Assembly: GCA_022844275.1 (NCBI GenBank)
Contig: JALHMB010000011.1
Span: 1-64,000 of the forward strand
Length of the DNA: 64,000 bases
DNA from: Hyphomicrobiaceae bacterium
GTDB taxonomy: Bacteria > Pseudomonadota > Alphaproteobacteria > Rhizobiales > Hyphomicrobiaceae
Reading direction: 5' to 3'
Below the pieces are notes generated by a model. That model ran no database searches, was not told where the DNA came from, and saw only the letters and a list, made by a program, of their open reading frames with translations. Every line of letters begins with the position of its first letter. The first letter of the stretch is position 1. The position numbers and the translations under genes are program-made. Positions 1-8,773 of the stretch are shown one piece after another.

Positions 1-67
1 ACACCATCCGGACGGCGCGTTCACGCACCTCCGGAGAGAACTTCGGGGACGTCTTGTGATTCTCCAT
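1..67 (-). CDS. IS3-family transposase OrfA, N-terminal fragment (cut by window edge)
   Basis: The first 22 codons are visible, starting at the ATG at 67. They read MENHKTSPKFSPEVRERAVR and then MV, the standard beginning of OrfA helix-turn-helix proteins of IS3 elements; KFSPEVRERAVRMV is the family signature. OrfA binds the element ends, and OrfB (DDE integrase) would follow further left. The gene begins 24 bp inside the inferred terminal inverted repeat, as expected. Activity cannot be judged. Confidence 0.75.
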   Translation of the reverse strand, partial: MENHKTSPKFSPEVRERAVRMV

Positions 68-117
68 GGCTCCAATCTCTCAGGATCTGGAGCCTCCGAC
101 AAACCCGGCGCGGTTCA
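1..117 (-). mobile_element. IS3-family insertion sequence, 5' end only
   Basis: Read on the minus strand from 117, the sequence starts TGAACCGCGCCGGG and continues TTTGTCGGAGGCT. This closely resembles the terminal inverted repeat of IS6110/IS51-group IS3 elements. It is followed directly by the start of a transposase OrfA. The rest of the element lies outside the window, so completeness and target duplication cannot be judged. Confidence 0.75.
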
Positions 118-193
118 CCCAGAGGTGGCAAAGGGCCCTGCTCTGAGATGCGTAAGGCGCCCAGCTCTCCTCGATAAACCCGCTCCAACTTGC

Positions 194-745
194 TCAGGCA
201 GCGTGCATCTTCACCCACTCAGCGTAGCGGTCCATCCAACCCTGCAAGAATTGATTGCTCGCTGCGCCAATGCTGCCATCACTTTCGAACAGGCCGTCTT
301 TCATTTGAAGAAACGCCTCGGGCTGACCGAGCGTCGGGACGTCGAGATACGCAAGGATGTTGCGCAGATGCTGCTGCGCGAGCGCCGTCCCAATGGCTCC
401 GACCGAGATCCCGACTACGCCCGCCGGCCTACCGGCCCACGCGTTCTGACCGTAAGGTCGCGAGGCGTGATCGATCGCATTCTTGAGCACACCGGGAATT
501 GAGCGGTTGTACTCGGGTGTCACGAACAGAAGACCATCGGCACCCGAAATCACAGCCTTCAGTCGTTTGACCTGCGGCGACTGGTTCCGGTCATCGTCCT
601 GATTGTAGAGCGGCAGGTCGCCGATCTCGACTTTTGTGAACGTGAAGTCCTGCGGCGCGATCTTGGTGAGGGCATTTGCGAGCTTGGCGTTGAAGCTGTC
701 GCTGCGCAGGCTTCCGATGATGACGGCGATATTCTTCTGGCTCAT
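194..745 (-). CDS. NADPH-dependent FMN reductase (flavodoxin-like)
   Basis: A 183-residue cytoplasmic flavoprotein of the NADPH-dependent FMN reductase/chromate reductase family. It reduces FMN, quinones or other acceptors with NAD(P)H. The N-terminal FMN phosphate loop GSLRSDSFN is at residues 11-19, and the family motif PEYNRSIPG at residues 77-85 is followed by KNAIDHASRP. Length is normal for the family. I chose the ATG at 745 over the upstream one at 814 because AGGAGG lies just upstream. It stands alone, facing away from the caspase gene. The physiological substrate cannot be told from sequence. Confidence 0.9.
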   Translation of the reverse strand: MSQKNIAVIIGSLRSDSFNAKLANALTKIAPQDFTFTKVEIGDLPLYNQDDDRNQSPQVKRLKAVISGADGLLFVTPEYNRSIPGVLKNAIDHASRPYGQNAWAGRPAGVVGISVGAIGTALAQQHLRNILAYLDVPTLGQPEAFLQMKDGLFESDGSIGAASNQFLQGWMDRYAEWVKMHAA

Positions 746-797
746 AACTTCCTCCTCGAAAGCGTCATTGTAATGATTAGTGAATCGCGTTGCTCTG

Positions 798-1274
798 TCA
801 GTTTTTGCGCACAATGATCCGATTGAGCCACGGATCGGCTACCTCGATTGTTGCGCCTGTGCGCCGGCCACCTGTTGCGAGTGCCCATTCGGCTGCAGCA
901 TCGAAGGTCTTGCCGCCAATCGCTATGGGATCGAACGAGGCGAGCCCAGTGATCGTTCCCGATCGCTTCGGCGAGTCGGGACTGGTCTCGTCGCCACGAT
1001 CGGCAACAAGGAACTGACCGGGCTTGCGCCCGTCAGTCGCAGATAGTAGTCGATCGCCATGCGCGTTTGGTCCGTACACTAGAACCATATGGGTGTGCCG
1101 GTCTTCGTCTACCGGTGGGTTCGCGGTCCATCGCAGAGAGAAGTTGAAGCCGTTGCAGTTGGACCTGCGGCGGGTGCTCGGGAGACGGTATTTCTCTGCT
1201 GACGTCCGGTCGTCTTTTACATTGCCTTCGATGGCGGACAGAATGAATATCTTAGGCGGTTGCAGGTTTTGCAT
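798..1274 (-). CDS. possible hypothetical protein
   Basis: An open frame of about 158 codons whose C-terminal two thirds looks coding: GC-leaning third positions, and a plausible globular pattern around GTITGLASFDPIAIGGKTF and IEVADPWLNRIIV. I recognise no family. No clear ribosome-binding site precedes the ATG at 1274, and another start at 1085 is possible. It is divergent from the caspase gene at 1301. Treat it as a weak call; it could be a remnant or a chance ORF. Confidence 0.35.
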   Translation of the reverse strand: MQNLQPPKIFILSAIEGNVKDDRTSAEKYRLPSTRRRSNCNGFNFSLRWTANPPVDEDRHTHMVLVYGPNAHGDRLLSATDGRKPGQFLVADRGDETSPDSPKRSGTITGLASFDPIAIGGKTFDAAAEWALATGGRRTGATIEVADPWLNRIIVRKN

Positions 1275-1300
1275 TGGCTCAGCGGAGCACCGGAAAGTCG

Positions 1301-2335
1301 ATGTTGATGCGTGTGTTGGCGGCGTTTGTCGCACTGATACTTATGGCAGCATCGACGGAAGCAAAACGCGTCGCATTGGTGATTGGGCAGAGCGCTTATC
1401 CGAGCAATAACTTCCCTGTGCTGGACAATCCTGCTTCCGACGCGCGCAGCATGGCGACACTGCTCGCGGGGCATGGCTTTGAGGTGCTTGCCTGCGACGG
1501 CATCACGCCGGGCTGCTTCAATCTCGGTGTCGCCCCCTTTCTTAAGGCGCTTGACGAACTCAAGAGCCGTGCCACTGGGGCCGACATGGCGCTAGTGTTC
1601 TTCGCGGGTCATGGTTCCGCAACGCCAGAGGGCAACATGCTTGCACCGACCGATGCCAGGCTTGACTGCCTCAGCGGTGCCCTCACCAACGGTGTGTCGG
1701 CAGAGAGGATCATGGCGGCGACTGAGCCGGCACGGCACAAGCTCATCATTCTTGACGCCTGTCGCGACAACCCACTGGACAACATCTGTCCCGGCCTGAA
1801 GGGAAAGAAACTCTCATTCACACGCATCGAAGCTGGCACAATACGAGGACTGCTACTCGTCACCTCAACACAGTTCGGCCAATCGGCGCTGGACGGACTG
1901 CCGGGACAACACTCTCCGTTTGCTGCCGCCCTACTCCAATCGTTGCATGCCTATCCAAGGCTCTATTTCGACCAAGTGATGAACGCGGTGGCGCGGGCAA
2001 CGTATGACGCCGCGATGAAGCAGGCCGCCTTCCTACAACTCCCGAGTCGGGTCGTCGGTGGCGAAGCGCCAGCCGATTGCCTCGCTGGCACCGGCTGTGT
2101 GGGTGACCCGCGCATGGTGGCACTGGGAAAGGAAAACCAGAGGCTTGCAGCTCCTCAAGGCGTGAGAACCTGCAGTGGTCAGCGTGAAGTCTGTTCTATG
2201 AACTGCATGGCCGCGGGCAGAACAAGTGCAGGTTGCGAGCGGGTTTGCCGAGGACGCTTTATCGATTGCTTGAAGACGGGGCAATTCGCAAAGAGCTACG
2301 GTGTGAGGCCGATAACTGGCCTTGCCAAGAAGTAG
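1301..2335 (+). CDS. secreted caspase-family (peptidase C14) protein
   Basis: A 344-residue protein with a signal peptide (residues 1-22, ending STEA) and a caspase/metacaspase p20 domain. The KRVALVIGQSAY strand opens the domain. The catalytic His is in FFAGHG (about H104) and the catalytic Cys in ILDACRDNP (about C154), so the dyad is intact. The C-terminal 60 residues are Cys-rich (CSGQREVC, then MNC, GCERVC and DC), suggesting a disulfide-bonded periplasmic tail. The start may instead be the ATG at 1307, where the GGAAAG spacing is better. Bacterial orthocaspases cleave after basic residues, but the target here is unknown. A second caspase gene lies at 15658. Confidence 0.85.
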   Translation: MLMRVLAAFVALILMAASTEAKRVALVIGQSAYPSNNFPVLDNPASDARSMATLLAGHGFEVLACDGITPGCFNLGVAPFLKALDELKSRATGADMALVFFAGHGSATPEGNMLAPTDARLDCLSGALTNGVSAERIMAATEPARHKLIILDACRDNPLDNICPGLKGKKLSFTRIEAGTIRGLLLVTSTQFGQSALDGLPGQHSPFAAALLQSLHAYPRLYFDQVMNAVARATYDAAMKQAAFLQLPSRVVGGEAPADCLAGTGCVGDPRMVALGKENQRLAAPQGVRTCSGQREVCSMNCMAAGRTSAGCERVCRGRFIDCLKTGQFAKSYGVRPITGLAKK

Positions 2336-2804
2336 CGCGGATATGTCGTTCATCCGATCCGGTACATGCGTGAAGCAGCGCATCGCTCGGAAGCAGTGAG
2401 TTGCGTAATACAGTTCGCGAGCGCACGCCCACCGTACTTGAGGCACTTGTCTACTAGCGACGGGCCGTCACCCGCTCACCCTCGCGACGAACCCGCCCGT
2501 GTGCTCTCGAAACGGCTCGTGCATTACCAGCCTCGCGACTTCCTAAAGCGGCTCAGGAGAGAGGAGGTCCTGGCGGATCCGGTAGACCGCGACTGCCGTG
2601 CAGCATGCCTTGAGCCTTATTCAATCGGATAGGTCGTGGTTGAGCAGTCCCATCTCGCGATCTGTTCGCCCCGCATGATCCAAAATTCGACACCTCTGCG
2701 TTCATGCCTGGGAGCCTGCTTCTCAGAACCAACTCGGGCACTGATCGAGGGGCGACCTTTTTGCTGCATGACCTGGCCGGGCTCCACTCTGCAAAGCGAG
2801 CCTT
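2336..2804. other. intergenic, no gene recognised
   Basis: About 470 bp without a supportable ORF. Codon usage and frame breaks look like decayed sequence. No RNA gene or recognisable protein fragment was found. Confidence 0.5.
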
Positions 2805-3435
2805 ACGGGTACTTATTATAGTGCATAGGGATCAAGCCCCCGATGAAGCCATGGTGAGCAGACCTTAAGGTCGTCGTTGGTCTTTCCTCGGGGCCAGGGC
2901 GACAGCCCAAAGCCTTCCCTTCTCTTACCCAAGGCCGTCCACATCGAATGAGCCTTCCACACATGGACGTAGAGCTTCGGCCTTCGGCCTCAGGGGGCCC
3001 CTGCGGAGGGCAAGTGCAGTGAAGGTGGACTGATGACTCGGAGGCATCCTCAGGCAACACCCTCTCGCAGCATCCATCTCGGCACATCGACAGGACATGG
3101 CACGAGAGGCACTTCATCCTGAGGCGCGACACGGCCTCGAAGGGCGCACCCCCAGGGCATCGACTGGGGATCGCGGGGGGATTGCCGCGCGGGATGATGC
3201 CATCGTGGAGACCGGGGGATAGGACGATCGAAGCGACCAAGCCCGTGGGCTTTTCCGTCGCATCTTCAAGATTTCCGCGGGGTCTCGATCCTCTTCACGC
3301 ACTTCAAATCCGTCCTTTGCCGTCCCGAGCTGGTCACTCCGCTCGTCAATCTACCAGCCGACCCACACGGGCAATCTGGGGGGACGCCCGAATGGGTCAA
3401 CTTCATGCTTTGCCGTGATGCACATCACATGCCGA
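2805..3435. repeat. diverged dispersed non-coding repeat, copy A
   Basis: This stretch aligns over about 600 bp with 5109-5725. Shared landmarks in the same order are CTTACGGGTAC, CTCGGGGCCAGGGCGACAG, CCCTTCTCTTACCCAAG, GAGCTTCGGCCTTCGGCCTC, CTGCGGAGGGCAAGTG, ACACCCTCTCGCAGCA, GGGGGATAGGACGA and CGTGATGC. It contains the hairpins GGCC-TTC-GGCC and AGGGG-G-CCCCT. In copy B the pairing survives through G-T wobbles. No frame is conserved between the copies, so this looks like a mobile or structured non-coding unit rather than a gene. The boundaries are approximate. Confidence 0.7.
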
Positions 3436-3700
3436 CGAGACGCCGTACTGAGCCGCCCGCCCTGTGTCTCTAGCAAAGTGACCGAGCATTCCGAGGCTCT
3501 CCGCGACACCGACTTCACTCATCGCCGTGACCACCGTGCCTCGCTCGTTCCATGCTGCATCAGGGTCGAACTCAAACCGCAACGTCGATACCAACTTGGA
3601 GGCGGAGCAAAATGCGCGTGTGTTCGGCCGTTGCCTCACGACGAGCCCAATACGAATCAAAGGGGCGAAGCGGAGGTGGACAGACGAGACGCGCGGCACC
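3436..3700 (-). pseudogene. pyruvoyl-dependent arginine decarboxylase remnant
   Basis: On the minus strand a frame reads VSTLRFEFDPDAAWNERG, which matches STLGVEFDPEAAWNERK of the intact decarboxylase at 8774-9337. The homology continues upstream in a shifted frame (RPFDSYWARREATAEHT against RPSDPSMYGYISEHH), showing a frameshift. The N-terminal half with the self-cleaving Ser pair is missing. It is therefore a non-functional second copy, adjoining repeat copy A. Confidence 0.7.
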
Positions 3701-3787
3701 GAGCTGAGCCGCGCTTGGCGCAGAGGGTGATGCGCTCGCGGTGGCCGGGTCTCGTTAGAACAAAGGCTGAGGACGGGACTGGAACAT

Positions 3788-4279
3788 CTAGTGAAAACCT
3801 TGGCCTGGAGCAATATCTTCAATCTGGCGGGTGATAGGGTCGTAAAGAAGCAGCCACATATTGAGGCGCTTGCGCAAGGCGGGTGGGACCCTCGTGCGAA
3901 TAAAGCGTCGGTATAGTCGGGTTGCTGGAACGGCAAGTCCAAGCGTCACGCCGTCGTCTGTGAAGTAGGAGACCACACTTGCGACTGCTCGGTCGAAATT
4001 GTTGCGCTGAGTCTGTGGTGTGCCGGAGCCTGCCCCCTTGCACTCGATGTACCAACGGTGCGTCTCCGACAGGGCGACAAGGTCCGGACCGTGGTTTTCA
4101 AAGGCTGGGCGAAGCAAGCCAAAATCGGGGAGTTTTTTGATCAGGCGCTCGCGATGAGCAAGTGCGTCAATTCCTTGGCCGACGGCAACAGAGCACTTAT
4201 CCAGCAGCAACCCTTCTTCACCAAGCCAACGGCAAGTGGCGATCACAACATCTATTTCTGGAACGGGAAGATCGGACAT
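3788..4279 (-). CDS. PD-(D/E)XK nuclease-like protein
   Basis: A 163-residue protein whose centre carries a PD-(D/E)XK signature: GPDLVAL (D66), then YIECKG (E79, K81) on the next strand, followed by a Gln/Asn-rich helix. This is the metal-binding core of restriction-type nucleases and some DNA-repair enzymes. No methylase lies nearby. It begins 30 bp after the stop of the 4840-4310 gene on the same strand, so the two probably form one transcript. A GAGG lies before the ATG. Fold assignment is fairly good; the target (foreign DNA, damaged DNA or a vestigial role) is unknown. Confidence 0.65.
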   Translation of the reverse strand: MSDLPVPEIDVVIATCRWLGEEGLLLDKCSVAVGQGIDALAHRERLIKKLPDFGLLRPAFENHGPDLVALSETHRWYIECKGAGSGTPQTQRNNFDRAVASVVSYFTDDGVTLGLAVPATRLYRRFIRTRVPPALRKRLNMWLLLYDPITRQIEDIAPGQGFH

Positions 4280-4309
4280 CTGTAAGCCTCGTGCGCGAGC
4301 GAGCCGCTT

Positions 4310-4840
4310 CTATCTCGGCCAGAGTTCGTGAGCGACAGCTTTCATCTTAGCGGCGAGAGCTGCTCGCACCGCTTGACCGACAAACTCGCCCTCCGACACT
4401 CCATCGTTGGCGGCAAGCGCGCGAAGCATGCGAGCTTCGTTTTGAGGTAGCTCAAAGCTCATCGTCTCACACGCTGTCGCTACGAGGGGCTGCGGAACTT
4501 GGCTCGCGGGTAGCTGAGAAAAGAAGGCCTCAATCAGGTTGTGAGCGTTCTCATGTGCATGCGATTTCAACGCGGTAATCAGCGGTCCCGGAACGGCGGC
4601 GTCCAACCATAGCCGAAGTAGCTCGCGAAAGCGGTCAACGGCATTGTCACCCGTCAGGTTCAAACGCCTCGTATAGCCGTCCGTGATGTTTTGCTGGGTT
4701 GTCTTGTTCTCATCCGCAATTTGCTGCGTGGCTTCCCTAAGAGCCTCATGCAGACCTACGCCAGCGAGATACTTTTTCCGAACTAAAGCCAGCAGGGGAA
4801 GGAGTTGTCTTTCGATGGTCTCGATACGCATCCGTGCCAT
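4310..4840 (-). CDS. hypothetical protein, partner of nuclease-like gene
   Basis: A 176-residue mostly helical, charged protein that I do not recognise. No membrane segment or signal peptide is visible. The N-terminus MARMRIETIERQLLPLL and the C-terminal stretch with ELPQNEARMLRALAANDGVSEGEFVGQAVRAAL suggest packed helices; the end resembles ribbon-helix-helix-like GVSEGEFVGQAVR patterns, so DNA binding is conceivable. It is the first gene of a pair with the PD-(D/E)XK gene. An AT-rich stretch with an inverted repeat lies just upstream. Together the pair could be a defence or regulation module, which is inference only. Confidence 0.6.
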   Translation of the reverse strand: MARMRIETIERQLLPLLALVRKKYLAGVGLHEALREATQQIADENKTTQQNITDGYTRRLNLTGDNAVDRFRELLRLWLDAAVPGPLITALKSHAHENAHNLIEAFFSQLPASQVPQPLVATACETMSFELPQNEARMLRALAANDGVSEGEFVGQAVRAALAAKMKAVAHELWPR

Positions 4841-4860
4841 GACTGCTTTCCCAATGATTC

Positions 4861-4892
4861 AAGATCTTAAATATCTACAAGATTTGAAGATC
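4861..4892. promoter_or_regulatory. AT-rich inverted repeat upstream of the two-gene nuclease unit
   Basis: GATCTT (4863-4868, within palindromic AAGATCTT) and AAGATC (4887-4892) form an inverted repeat in an AT-rich island starting about 20 bp before the ATG at 4840. Position and symmetry fit an operator or promoter. No binding protein can be named. Confidence 0.35.
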
Positions 4893-5108
4893 AGTCAAGT
4901 GATATCTTTGCTGGCGCATCGGATATGCGACGCCCGTCTATACCCTCGCGAGTCCGGCCACGCGTTGTAGGCACAGCGGTCGGGCAGCTGTTGGTGTTCG
5001 GGACCTCGGCGCTGCTCGTCGTCGTCTCGCTCGGGGGGAACGGGTGAGGAAGCCGCATGATCTTTCATCCCGGAAGGATACGGAGCGGCTGGCCAGCAGG
5101 CGAAGAAT

Positions 5109-5725
5109 TCTTATGGGTACCGTGAATGCTCCTTAGTGTCCTCCCCTAGGGTCAAGAGGGCCCTGTCTCGCTCAGCGGCGCATCCTCGGGGTCAGGGCGA
5201 CAGTCCCAAGCCCTTCCCTTCTCTTACCCAAGCTCGTGTCCTCAGCGCAGAGGTGTCACCTGGACATAGAGCTTCGGTCTTCGGCCTCAGGGGTCTCCTG
5301 CGGAGGGCAAGTGCCGAGTGAAGGTTGCTCGGTGACCCTGTGCACCCACCTCAGGCCAACACCCTCTCGCAGCACCCTAATGCACACCGGCAGGCCCAAG
5401 ACGAGAGGCAGCATCCTGAGGCTCAAGGGGATCGTGAGGGACAGCACCGCGGGGGGGAGGGTCCGCTGGTCGTGTCGTGTGTCGCTGTCGGTCATCGTGG
5501 GGGGGCGCGGGGATAGGACGAGGGAAGTGATGAAGCGAGTGAGCATCCGTGTCGTCTCAATGCATGTCCGCGGGGCCTCGATCCGCTTCACGCCTCGCCA
5601 CGGTGTCTTGAGCATCCGAAGCCGGTCACTCCGATCGCCAATCAACCCGCCGACGCGCGATGGCAGCTTGAGGGGACGCGACTGAGTGGCTCGGCCTGGT
5701 GCTCCCGTGATGCGCGTGACCTTCC
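5109..5725. repeat. diverged dispersed non-coding repeat, copy B
   Basis: This is the second copy of the unit at 2805-3435, in the same orientation, with perhaps 65-75 percent identity by eye and many small indels. The core GAGCTTCGGTCTTCGGCCTC and CAGGGGTCTCCTGCGGAGGG keep the stems seen in copy A (GGTC-TTC-GGCC; AGGGG-T-CTCCT with G-T pairs). The ends CGTGATGCGCGTGAC correspond to CGTGATGCACATCAC in copy A. No coding frame is preserved. Confidence 0.7.
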
Positions 5726-6231
5726 GATGTGCCGAGCAAGATGGTCCTCATATGTCTCGACCGGAAGTACGCTCTAACGGAAGCTCCGGGCCAATTGCAG
5801 TCATTGGTCCGAGCTGTGGATTCGGGACGGCATCGAAGCTGCATCCCATTAGGAGACGTCGGGCGACTTGCCATCGGCGATGCGACGAACGCCGCCGACC
5901 ACGTCCGGATCGGAAGCAGTGCGGACGAGTGTCGTCACCAAGCTCGAGGTGCTCTCGCCTCCCACTGGCGCCGGGCACACACGATATGTCCCGCCTCTCG
6001 GACCGGCACAGCTGTGCCGGAGATGCTCGACGCTCCTGCAGGCCATCGCGCCGAGTTCGTGGGGGCCGCCACGGTCGAAATTGGGGTTTCGCCCGATATC
6101 TCGACCGGCACCTTTTGCCTAGCTGAGCGGATCGACGACGCGGATAGAAGCGCAACGAAGCGGGGCGGCCTCATCCCGATCGAGCCGTGTGATCGCTTTA
6201 GTAATGCCTGTGCCGTCTGCGGTTTCACTAA
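5726..6231. other. intergenic, no gene recognised
   Basis: About 500 bp with overlapping chance ORFs on both strands and no family resemblance. It probably contains decayed sequence leading into the sulfatase fragment that follows. Confidence 0.45.
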
Positions 6232-6330
6232 GCATCTAGGAACATACGCCGATGCCTGCAGCAAACGGCCAGCATTCTCGTCATCTTCGGCGATGACATC
6301 GGTTGGTTCAATGCACTCCCTTGGTGGCAA
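6232..6330 (+). pseudogene. arylsulfatase N-terminal fragment
   Basis: The frame starting at 6259 reads QQTASILVIFGDDIGWFN, the unmistakable opening strand and first metal-binding Asp pair of type I arylsulfatases (family pattern NILVIWGDDIGWFN). The homology stops about 10 residues later and nothing else of the roughly 500-residue enzyme is present. By chance the frame is open into the following 5'-nucleotidase gene. It is a deletion remnant. Confidence 0.6.
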
Positions 6331-6384
6331 CTCTGGCAATCGATTGAGCATCGGGCTGCATCGTTGCCGAGGCCAGGCACATCC

Positions 6385-8307
6385 ATGAACGCTTCGCTAA
6401 ATCGCCGCAACTTCCTTTCCGGTTGTGCAGCAGCCGTCACCGGGAGCATGACCATGACCGATGCCGTCAGCCAGCCTTTGCGTCGGACCTTCACCATCCT
6501 GCACACCAACGACATGCACTCCAATCTGATCGGTGTGGGGCCGGCATCGGAGTACACGCCGGCGTCTCTCAATGACGATCGCACCATCGGCGGCATCGAG
6601 CGCATCGCCGCGCTTATCGCCCAGCGTCGGAAGGCGCGCGAAGTCGAGGGACCGGTCTTGGTGCTCGACATCGGCGACTTCAGCATCGGCACGCCCTTCG
6701 GAGGCGCGATCAGTGAGACCGGAGCCGAACTTCAATGCTTGGCACTCTCCGGATATGACGCGACGACGTTCGGCAATCATGAGTTTGACGGCGGGCCAGC
6801 TGCTTTGGCCAGAGCGATCGCGGCCGCGGCCAAAGCAGGCAACGTCCTTCCGATCCTCGCGGCAAATACCGCCTTCGATGCCGACAATCCTGAACTTGAA
6901 GGGCTGAAGGACCTGGCTAGCGCCAATGTGCTTCGCTCGCACATGATGATAGAGCGGGGTGGAATCCGGTTTGGTTTGTTCGGAATCATGGGCATCGATT
7001 CCATTCAGTTCACCATCAATCCCGGCGCACTCCAGTTCCCGAGCCCGGTCGAGGTGGCGCGTCGAACAGCAGAGCAGCTCCGCGCGGAAGGCGCGGACGT
7101 TGTCATCTGCATGAGCCACTCCGGCGTGCGCGAGCCCAAAGATGGCCCGATCATCGAAGGGGAGGATATCGATTTGGCCAAGGCGGTCCCCGAGATCGAC
7201 GTCATTGTCGGCGGACACACCCACACTTTCGTGCGCACGCCAATCATCTCCAACGGCACGCCGGTCGTGCAGGCTGGTTGCTACGGTCAGGCGCTCGGCG
7301 AACTCGTGATCGAAATGCACGGACGCGAAAGAACGGTCTCGTCATACCGGCTGCACACGATCGACGACAGTATTCCTGGAGATCCTAGGCTTGCCGCAGC
7401 GTTAGGCCGTTTCAAAGCCGAGACGTCGCGCATCGTGTTCGTGCCGCGCGGCTTCAAGATCGACGAGCCCCTGGCGGTGACGGATCGCGACTGGTCCAAC
7501 ACCTTCTTCGACCTGACAAAGTCCCGCCCGCTCGGCAATTTGACGGCGGATGCCATGCGTCGCGCGACCAAAGCCGATGTGGCGCTGAATGCTGCCGGCA
7601 TGGTGCGTGCCAGTCTGCCCAAGGGCGCTACCGGCGTGCAGACAGCTTACGATGTGTTCCTGCTTGCGCCGCTTGGCATCGGCGTGACTGATCAAAGCGC
7701 CGGAGGATCCTTGGTGGTGGTCCATCTGACCGGACGCGAGATTAAGAACTGCCTGGAGTTCCTCCTCGCCGGCAATCCCAATCTGCCAGGGCAGTACTTC
7801 CCGCGTGTATCCGGAATGCGCTTCAGCTACGACCCCTCCCGTCCGCTGTTCGATGCCGTGACGCGAATAGAGCTTGGCGACCTCGATCGAGGCTATCGCT
7901 CCATCGATCTCTCGGATGAGGCGACCACCCTCTATGGAATGGCCTGTAACCTCTATCTCGGCTTGGTGCTGGCCTCGGCTCCCCAAAAGACGAAAGGCGC
8001 ATTGTCGCTGCAGCCCAAAAAGCGAGATGGCACGCCTATCAAATCGCGCGTCGAAGCATTGCCTGACCGGCCGCAGGGCACGCCTTATATGCTACCGCCA
8101 AGAGGAACGATCGACGCCGATCAAGCTGTGCGCGGGGGAGCAGGAACAACGATGGAGATCAAGGAATGGCAGGCGATCATGGATTTCATGAAGAGTCTGC
8201 CCACGAAGAACGACAAAGGTGTCTCGGTGCTCGCATTGGACGAGCGGTTCGAGGAGAACCGATCAATCAACGTCGGAGCGGGCACAGGGTCCCGGGCACT
8301 GCAGTGA
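6385..8307 (+). CDS. Tat-exported 5'-nucleotidase / UDP-sugar hydrolase family metallophosphatase
   Basis: A 640-residue periplasmic enzyme of the 5'-nucleotidase family. It hydrolyses nucleotides or nucleotide sugars with a two-metal calcineurin-like centre. The twin-arginine signal NRRNFLSGCAAA is at residues 6-17. Metal motifs follow in order: TNDMHS (41-46), DIGDFSIG, GNHEFDGG, HSG and VGGHTHTF. A C-terminal 5'-nucleotidase domain follows (NLTADAMRRATKADVALNAAG onward). The ATG at 6385 places the RR motif correctly; the frame is open further upstream through the sulfatase fragment. No neighbour suggests a pathway, and SoxB-like or phosphate-scavenging roles are alternatives. Confidence 0.88.
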   Translation: MNASLNRRNFLSGCAAAVTGSMTMTDAVSQPLRRTFTILHTNDMHSNLIGVGPASEYTPASLNDDRTIGGIERIAALIAQRRKAREVEGPVLVLDIGDFSIGTPFGGAISETGAELQCLALSGYDATTFGNHEFDGGPAALARAIAAAAKAGNVLPILAANTAFDADNPELEGLKDLASANVLRSHMMIERGGIRFGLFGIMGIDSIQFTINPGALQFPSPVEVARRTAEQLRAEGADVVICMSHSGVREPKDGPIIEGEDIDLAKAVPEIDVIVGGHTHTFVRTPIISNGTPVVQAGCYGQALGELVIEMHGRERTVSSYRLHTIDDSIPGDPRLAAALGRFKAETSRIVFVPRGFKIDEPLAVTDRDWSNTFFDLTKSRPLGNLTADAMRRATKADVALNAAGMVRASLPKGATGVQTAYDVFLLAPLGIGVTDQSAGGSLVVVHLTGREIKNCLEFLLAGNPNLPGQYFPRVSGMRFSYDPSRPLFDAVTRIELGDLDRGYRSIDLSDEATTLYGMACNLYLGLVLASAPQKTKGALSLQPKKRDGTPIKSRVEALPDRPQGTPYMLPPRGTIDADQAVRGGAGTTMEIKEWQAIMDFMKSLPTKNDKGVSVLALDERFEENRSINVGAGTGSRALQ

Positions 8308-8773
8308 ACGTCGGCCTGTAACCGCTATCAAGCCGAAGACGTGGTGTGAGCGGCTTTGGCGGGGCCCATCCTGTCGGCCCCACGATTCTGCTTGTGGCCC
8401 TGAACGGAACCAGCTGCTGCAATATCGGGACTATCGGTCCGGTGCCGAGTGGGAGCAGCCGGCGGTCGGTTTCGGGCCACCTCGTCGGTCGTTGTCTGGG
8501 GCCTCCAATCTCAGCAATCGACTGCTCCTGATGTCCTCTGATCGAGGTATCGCGACGACGCCGAAGCGCCGATCTTTGGCCGATGTCCGGGATCTCTGCG
8601 GTGTGTTCGACAGAGCATTGGCACGTTGGGGGTGGGCTGATGTCCGAGTTGGGTCAAAAGTGAATAGACGCCAGGTGTCCATCGCTTTCTGCACCGGCTC
8701 GCAAAGCTGACATCACCGAGTTCATTGTGCAGTTGTCTAGCGATCTATTCGTGCACCACCTAGTCGATTGGGG
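8308..8773. other. intergenic, no gene recognised
   Basis: About 465 bp between convergent genes. Short ORFs on both strands show no family resemblance, and no terminator or RNA gene was recognised. Confidence 0.5.

Noticed and set aside
2803-3240. 145-codon minus-strand ORF inside repeat copy A
   Set aside because: Copy B shows indels that break this frame; only a short stretch is shared, so no protein is conserved.
5729-6388. 219-codon plus-strand ORF
   Set aside because: It overlaps long chance ORFs on the other strand, reads across the sulfatase scar in the wrong frame and shows no domain.
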